From Persicaria tinctoria (Eukaryota > Streptophyta > Magnoliopsida > Caryophyllales > Polygonaceae), in assembly GCA_037127255.1 (NCBI GenBank), contig JBANSL010000003.1, positions 126,501 through 190,500 on the forward strand: DNA of 64,000 nucleotides, given 5' to 3'. The notes below the pieces were generated by a model. The model saw only the letters and a list, made by a program, of their open reading frames with translations. It made no database searches and was not told the DNA's origin. Both the position numbers and the translations under genes were made by a program. This document shows, piece after piece, positions 59,701 through 64,000 of this stretch (within the stretch, counting starts at the first letter, position 1; each line of letters opens with the position of its first letter).

Positions 59701-60012
59701 TATTGAGTGTTGAATTGGGTAATCAATACCCGTAAATAAATTTCGAATACGTTAATTTCGAATCCCGCAATTAGTTTTCAAATGTTAGTTTCCCCGACTC
59801 TCGCTCTCTCGATCAATTAGATTTTTATGACCGGAAAAAAATATATATCGTCACCCGAATTTATTTTAAATCCTCGAGGTGAAATGAAGAAATCGATCGT
59901 CAAAATTTTAAATTTAGGTCGGGATCCGCTCTACGAGTTTTAAATCCGATTTAAATTCACATTTAATTTCTTTTTTCCAAAAATTTAGGATTTGAAAATC
60001 CGAGCCTTTACA
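56716..60012 (-). repeat. 3' LTR of LARD-C (about 3.3 kb)
   Basis: About 300 bp longer than the LARD-A LTR; the extra or replaced part is around 57240-57580, which has no counterpart in A. Shared landmarks are the terminal hairpins (56724-56744 and 56753-56771), AACGGCCGTT (57588-57597), the donor hairpin (57723-57741), the CCGAACCGAACCGAA stretch (about 58590), and the GC-rich block (58640-59660). The longest frames (about 100 aa) are within the GC-rich block. Confidence 0.85.
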
Positions 60013-60024
60013 TCATCCACCTCT
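60013..60024 (-). other. Polypurine tract (LARD-C)
   Basis: AGAGGTGGATGA on the sense strand adjoining the LTR, the same as in LARD-A and LARD-B. Confidence 0.85.
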
Positions 60025-62007
60025 AAAAACAAGTCACGTCCCCGAGACTAAAATCATATAAAACAGGGGATGAAGTTTGAAACTAGTGAGTCCATGGATA
60101 ATGCCATTGATCCCGTAAGCATCTCAAAAGTGCCCCTATGAGATCCTCACAGTACCGTTGTCATAATCATAATATCTCCAATAGATCGTAGCAAGAATGT
60201 AATATGGGCCCCTACCACATCCTTACTACGACTTCTCGGCTATATCATAACTCGAAAAGCATTACAACATCTCCACTAGGTCTTAGCAAGCAGTCTATAA
60301 GGGCCCCTATAAAATGCATGTATCCACTTCGTGGGGCGTCATAATGCAAGCTCGGTTAGAACATTTCAAGCGGGTCCTTAGTTTGAAAAGGTATTGTCTC
60401 AAAATCATTGAAGTTATCGATCGCATTCGATTTCTCTAAATCCAACTCAATTCTTTTTAAACACCATTCAAAATTCCCTAACCAGACATTAATCAAGAAA
60501 TTTTCAAATCTCAAGAGGTTGAATCATCCACCTCTAAGGCTAATCTCATATTTCCTTCATAGGTTCCAAGTCAGAATCAAATTTCACTAATTCAGCTTCT
60601 AATATTTCTATCACCATGCATCGTATATAGAATAGCAATCATATCTCACGTTTATAGAAGGACATAACACATCAAGTACGGTCGCATACCAAAACATAAG
60701 TAGCACATTATCACATCAACGAGGCTCATCACATCATATCACCAAGGATATGCACACAACTACCAAGCATAAGCACCAAATCAAAGAGATACCACTAACC
60801 AATCTCACTAGCCATCCACCTCTAAGAATCCAACTCATACTAGTCATCTCACACCTGCCACTCTCGACCAACTCTTACGCAGAAATCCATCTCGTGCTAC
60901 TCCCAACCACGAATTTCCAAAGACCCTTATCACCAACGCCTATCCTCAAAGACCAACCACTGATTTTACCTACTTATCCCTTAGGCACACTAACCCGCCT
61001 CACAACAATTCCCCTCAACAATCCTCCCAATCAACTCCTAGCTCACTCATCCACCTCTAGAACTACGCCAAATCACCCACTCTTAAGGTCACCCTCACGA
61101 AACTAGTCTAGACCTGAACCGCTACCCTCTTATCTTAAACGCTCACACCACGCACCCACTACCTACCGACACTTCTAGCTAGGACATCTCCCTCAAAATC
61201 TCGACATACTAGCTCCACTGCTCACCTAAGACCTACCTGGAAGCTCATCTATACTCACAGACCACTATCTTTCACACATCCCAACTCACTCGACTCTACT
61301 CAAGCTAACGCATCATTCCTGCACACCCTTCCGCTCATCTCATGACCAAAAAAAAAGACTTCAATCCCTCTGCCACTTTCCAATCCGTCTCACTGAAGAA
61401 TCTCATGACTCAAGCTCAAGAAGAAAGCACTCCCATACACATAACCCATAACCTACTCACCCGCAAGTCAGTATACCAAGCACCAAGGCACATTGTCATA
61501 GAAGCAAGTTAGTTAGGCAATCATTGCTACCAATTCAGCACATCCGTCATCACACATTCAATTATGTCAGTTCTAGGCCTATCACACAACATCAATTCTG
61601 ATTAGTATAGAAGAATCCACGATTTGAATTAAGAACGTCCTTCATTGAGTCGTCTGAGAGAATCACGTACGCGGCTACCATCTTTCAAATGTGTTCGTCC
61701 TTTGTATACTTTTGGCGACGTCAGTCCTGTGGTCTATGGGTCATGGACCCATCACACTTCCGTTGGGATGCTATGGTGTCACTTGGTCGTCGGTCCTTTC
61801 TTGCATGTCGGCGCTCATCGAAGGATTGCAAGGGTTATAAGTTACGGAGATAGGGGAGAGACAAGGGCGGACGACACAGCTTCCGTAAGAGTTCAGACGT
61901 GGGCCAGGACTAGGAAGGACGAGACCAAGGAGAAGATCCTAACCCGAGAGTTACAACGATGCCCTTATAATTGTGGCACATAAGCACATAAACTCAAGAG
62001 ATATCAT
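60025..62007 (-). other. Partial non-coding interior of LARD-C
   Basis: Matches the 3' half of the LARD-A interior in reverse complement. It has extra purine-tract-like motifs (CATCCACCTCTA on the + strand) near 60524, 60811 and 61045. The conserved island with the palindrome ATGGGTCATGGACCCAT (61736-61752) occupies about 61616-61975. The 112-aa and 118-aa + strand frames here are antisense and not conserved as proteins. Confidence 0.8.
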
Positions 62008-63524
62008 TGACAGGCCTAAAGTCGTTATGCCTAATCAAAGTAAATTCCTAAGATGCAAACTATAACAAGTATAGTAGGTAAGTTAGGGTCGAACCCACAG
62101 GGAAACAGAACCAATTGTAATAGCAAGTATTATTACCAAAAGTAACCGATTTAGGGGGAGTTTTGTATGTGAGGAATAGTAATGACAGAACAAGTTGCAA
62201 TAAAGAGTTGTGAATATATGATGGAAGATATCACACCAGGTAATTATCCGCACAACAATTGAGATGGTTCATCATTGCATTCTATGAGTCTCAAGTTCTA
62301 ATGTCCAGTAATTGTTCTCAATTCAGATCGTGTAATAGCTTTTAGTCCTACCAGTCCTAAAAGCACTTATCACCAAATTACAAGGGAAAACCTTCACCAA
62401 ATAATAAAGCAATAGCATTCAAGCATGAATTATAATGAGATACAAGCGATTCTAACAACCCGTTAAAATAGCCTGTAATCGAATCTCCCTCACAATCTAC
62501 CACAAGCGACCGCGTATGGAGATTGTGTTTGCTACAATGAATCTACAACCCAAGACCTGGAATTGGAAACCCTAGCAGTATGACTAGTATCGATAAACCT
62601 AGGTGATCAATCTAGATAAATCAATAATAAGCAATCAAGCAATAAGCTCAGGAGATCGAAACAATTAACAAAGGACGAACAAGAGTAGAATACTCACAAC
62701 CAAATCAATTGAAGGCTTCAAAGAACCAAGTGCAACAAAGGAGAGTTAGTTCTCCATAGGGTTTGTGAGATAATGCAAAAGGAAAATATGTCTCTGGAAA
62801 ATAACCTAACGAAATCCTTACTGCCTTTTCGGCCTATTTAACCTAATAAAGTCGGGTTTTACATCCCGTGCAATTATAATAATAAAATATAAAAACTAAA
62901 TAGATAAACAGAACCGGATAAGAATCCGTCTTCAGGACTGACGCGGGCGCGCCAAGTGCAGCGCGGGCGCGCCAGCCTCGTCTTCAACTCTTCCATTTGG
63001 TGTATCAGTGCGGCCACTTCCTCCTAGCAGCGTGGTCGCGTCGGGTAGCAGCGCGGGCGCGCCAAGTGCAGCGCGGCCGCGCCAGATAGCATTTCCCGAA
63101 AATTCCGTCTCGAATTAGCTCTCGACGTCAACATGAAAGTTGGAGCTCTCTGAAAGAGCTTTCCAACGCATGGTCATAATAGTCGATCGGACAACCGAGG
63201 CCTCCAGAAAGTGCAAAACAAGTTCAGCATGTCTGGCGACAATTTCTGCAGACTTGTTCTTCGTTTAGGTTCGCTTCTTCTTCTCAGGACCTCTTGAGAT
63301 CTTCATGTAAGCTTCTTCGATCAACTAGAATTCTCATCAAATGCGTTATCAACTCATGTCTTCTCCTCGGATCTACCATTACCTGAAATAATCAATAAAA
63401 GCGTGTAGATTCCGACTCCGACAACATAGAGAACTAATATGCAAATCATGCTTAATCCATCCATGAAATGCATCTTAACTAAGCTAAATGCAACCTATTA
63501 TGCCTACCTAAATGCATGCTATCA
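62008..63524 (-). repeat. 3' LTR of the second Athila-like element (1517 bp)
   Basis: Starts TGACAGGCC and ends GCTATCA. Only short landmarks are shared with the first Athila LTR (GGTCGAACCCACAGGGAAA, the AAATGCAACCTA(T) word and the end). It has its own CpG-rich repeats at 62941-63090, GCAGCGCGG(G/C)CGCGCCA-type, in four copies. No open frame of note. Confidence 0.85.
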
Positions 63525-64000
63525 AACTCCCCCACACTTAACCTTTGCTTGTCCTCAAGCAATGACAGAATGAACATGAATCAACGCATCCCACAGGAAA
63601 TACCTTCAAGTTTCAACCTCATCAAAAAGCAACATCATAGCAGGTGAAAACACAAACCAAGCAAACAAACGTCATAGCATGTATTCCAGTGATCAAAGCT
63701 TAGAAGTAGACGTCATCCAACCTCACCAGAAATATGTGTTTCACTCATGTGTTTAGGCTTTTAAGTACAACTCTCAACTCAAACCATTCATGCACTAAGC
63801 TCATAGACATTGACCACCATATCACCAATTCTCTACCGAAATGTCATTACTTGCGGGACACAATAAAGAAAATAAAATGCAAAATTGTTTTTTTTTTCTT
63901 TTCTTTTCTCTTTTTTTTTTCTTTTTCTTGTCTTGGTGCTTTCCTTACGCGAAGCGCAAACATGGGTGTCATGAATGGCCCCGGTCTATCAACACCTCAA
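63525..64000 (-). other. Purine tract and 3' non-coding region of the second Athila-like element
   Basis: The purine tract (AACTCCCCCAC on the + strand, 63525-63535) is followed by sequence nearly the same as 51262-51750, including the pyrimidine tract (about 63885-63930) and the GCGAAGCGC and GGGTGTCATG words. It serves as the uninterrupted reference that proves the LARD-B insertion point. Confidence 0.85.

Larger units (their letters stand above)
56716..62007 (-). mobile_element. LARD-C: non-coding LTR element, interrupted by a second Athila-like element
   Basis: Only the 3' LTR (56716-60012), purine tract (60013-60024) and about 2 kb of interior are seen before another element starts at 62008. 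LTR starts and ends (TGTAAAGGCTCGG on the sense strand, CCGTTACA end) and interior match LARD-A, so A and C are one subfamily. Left flank bases are TCCTC; the right target copy, primer site and 5' LTR are outside the window. Interior frames up to 118 aa are not recognisable. Confidence 0.88.
62008..64000 (-). mobile_element. Second Athila-like element, truncated by window end
   Basis: An LTR (62008-63524) followed by a purine tract and a non-coding region that matches the 3' part of the first Athila-like element (63525 onward versus 51262 onward). Orientation is minus. The five bases before it are ATCAT; the other copy lies beyond the window, as would any coding region. Confidence 0.85.

Overview
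The window is repeat-dense nuclear DNA from a flowering plant, most likely centromeric or pericentromeric heterochromatin. Three things point to this: two long satellite arrays with nucleosome-sized monomers (168 bp and about 173 bp), a pile of nested LTR retrotransposons whose primer binding sites match plant tRNA-iMet and tRNA-Asp, and scraps of plant gene families (a Di19 zinc-finger exon, a Ulp1-like tail, a non-LTR-type reverse transcriptase). I cannot name the species. No intact cellular gene is visible. The only long open frame is a retrotransposon Gag-protease of 870 aa.

Layout. 1-10282: LARD-A, a large non-coding LTR element on the + strand whose 5' LTR is cut by the window start; its 3' LTR abuts satellite 1 in mid-monomer, so it appears to sit inside that array. 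10283-21245: satellite 1 (168 bp, about 65 copies), then a short inverted block to 21675. 21676-34955: satellite 2 (about 173 bp, about 77 copies) organised in 15-monomer higher-order repeats. 34956-38786: a mosaic with a Ulp1-like tail, an AT-rich minisatellite carrying a SINE-like insert, a decayed Di19 exon, a hAT-type non-autonomous transposon with 8-bp target duplication, an (AAT)n tract and the first half of a reverse-transcriptase pseudogene. 38787-56639: an Athila-like element on the - strand (target duplication ATTAC) that encodes only Gag and protease. Nested within it at 40060-51261 is LARD-B (target duplication CCACA). 56645-56715: the second half of the reverse-transcriptase pseudogene. 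56716-62007: LARD-C, minus strand, invaded at 62008 by a second Athila-like element that runs off the window.

How the parts relate. The three LARDs (A and C one subfamily, B a diverged one) have LTRs of about 2.8-3.3 kb, a tRNA-iMet primer site (A, B), a polypurine tract and no coding capacity, so they must be moved by proteins supplied in trans. What they keep is RNA-level architecture. There are two adjacent hairpins at the LTR end, then the primer site, then a pair of 20-nt hairpins with a CTCGAA-type loop. Their stems differ between A and B by compensatory changes. I regard this conserved fold in a protein-less element as the most interesting signal in the window. The Athila-like element is also non-autonomous, and its Gag zinc knuckle has lost its histidine.

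Order of events inferred from nesting: the RT pseudogene is oldest; the Athila-like element (7 LTR differences) and LARD-C hit it separately; LARD-B (LTRs apparently identical) then entered the Athila-like element, and a second Athila-like element entered LARD-C.
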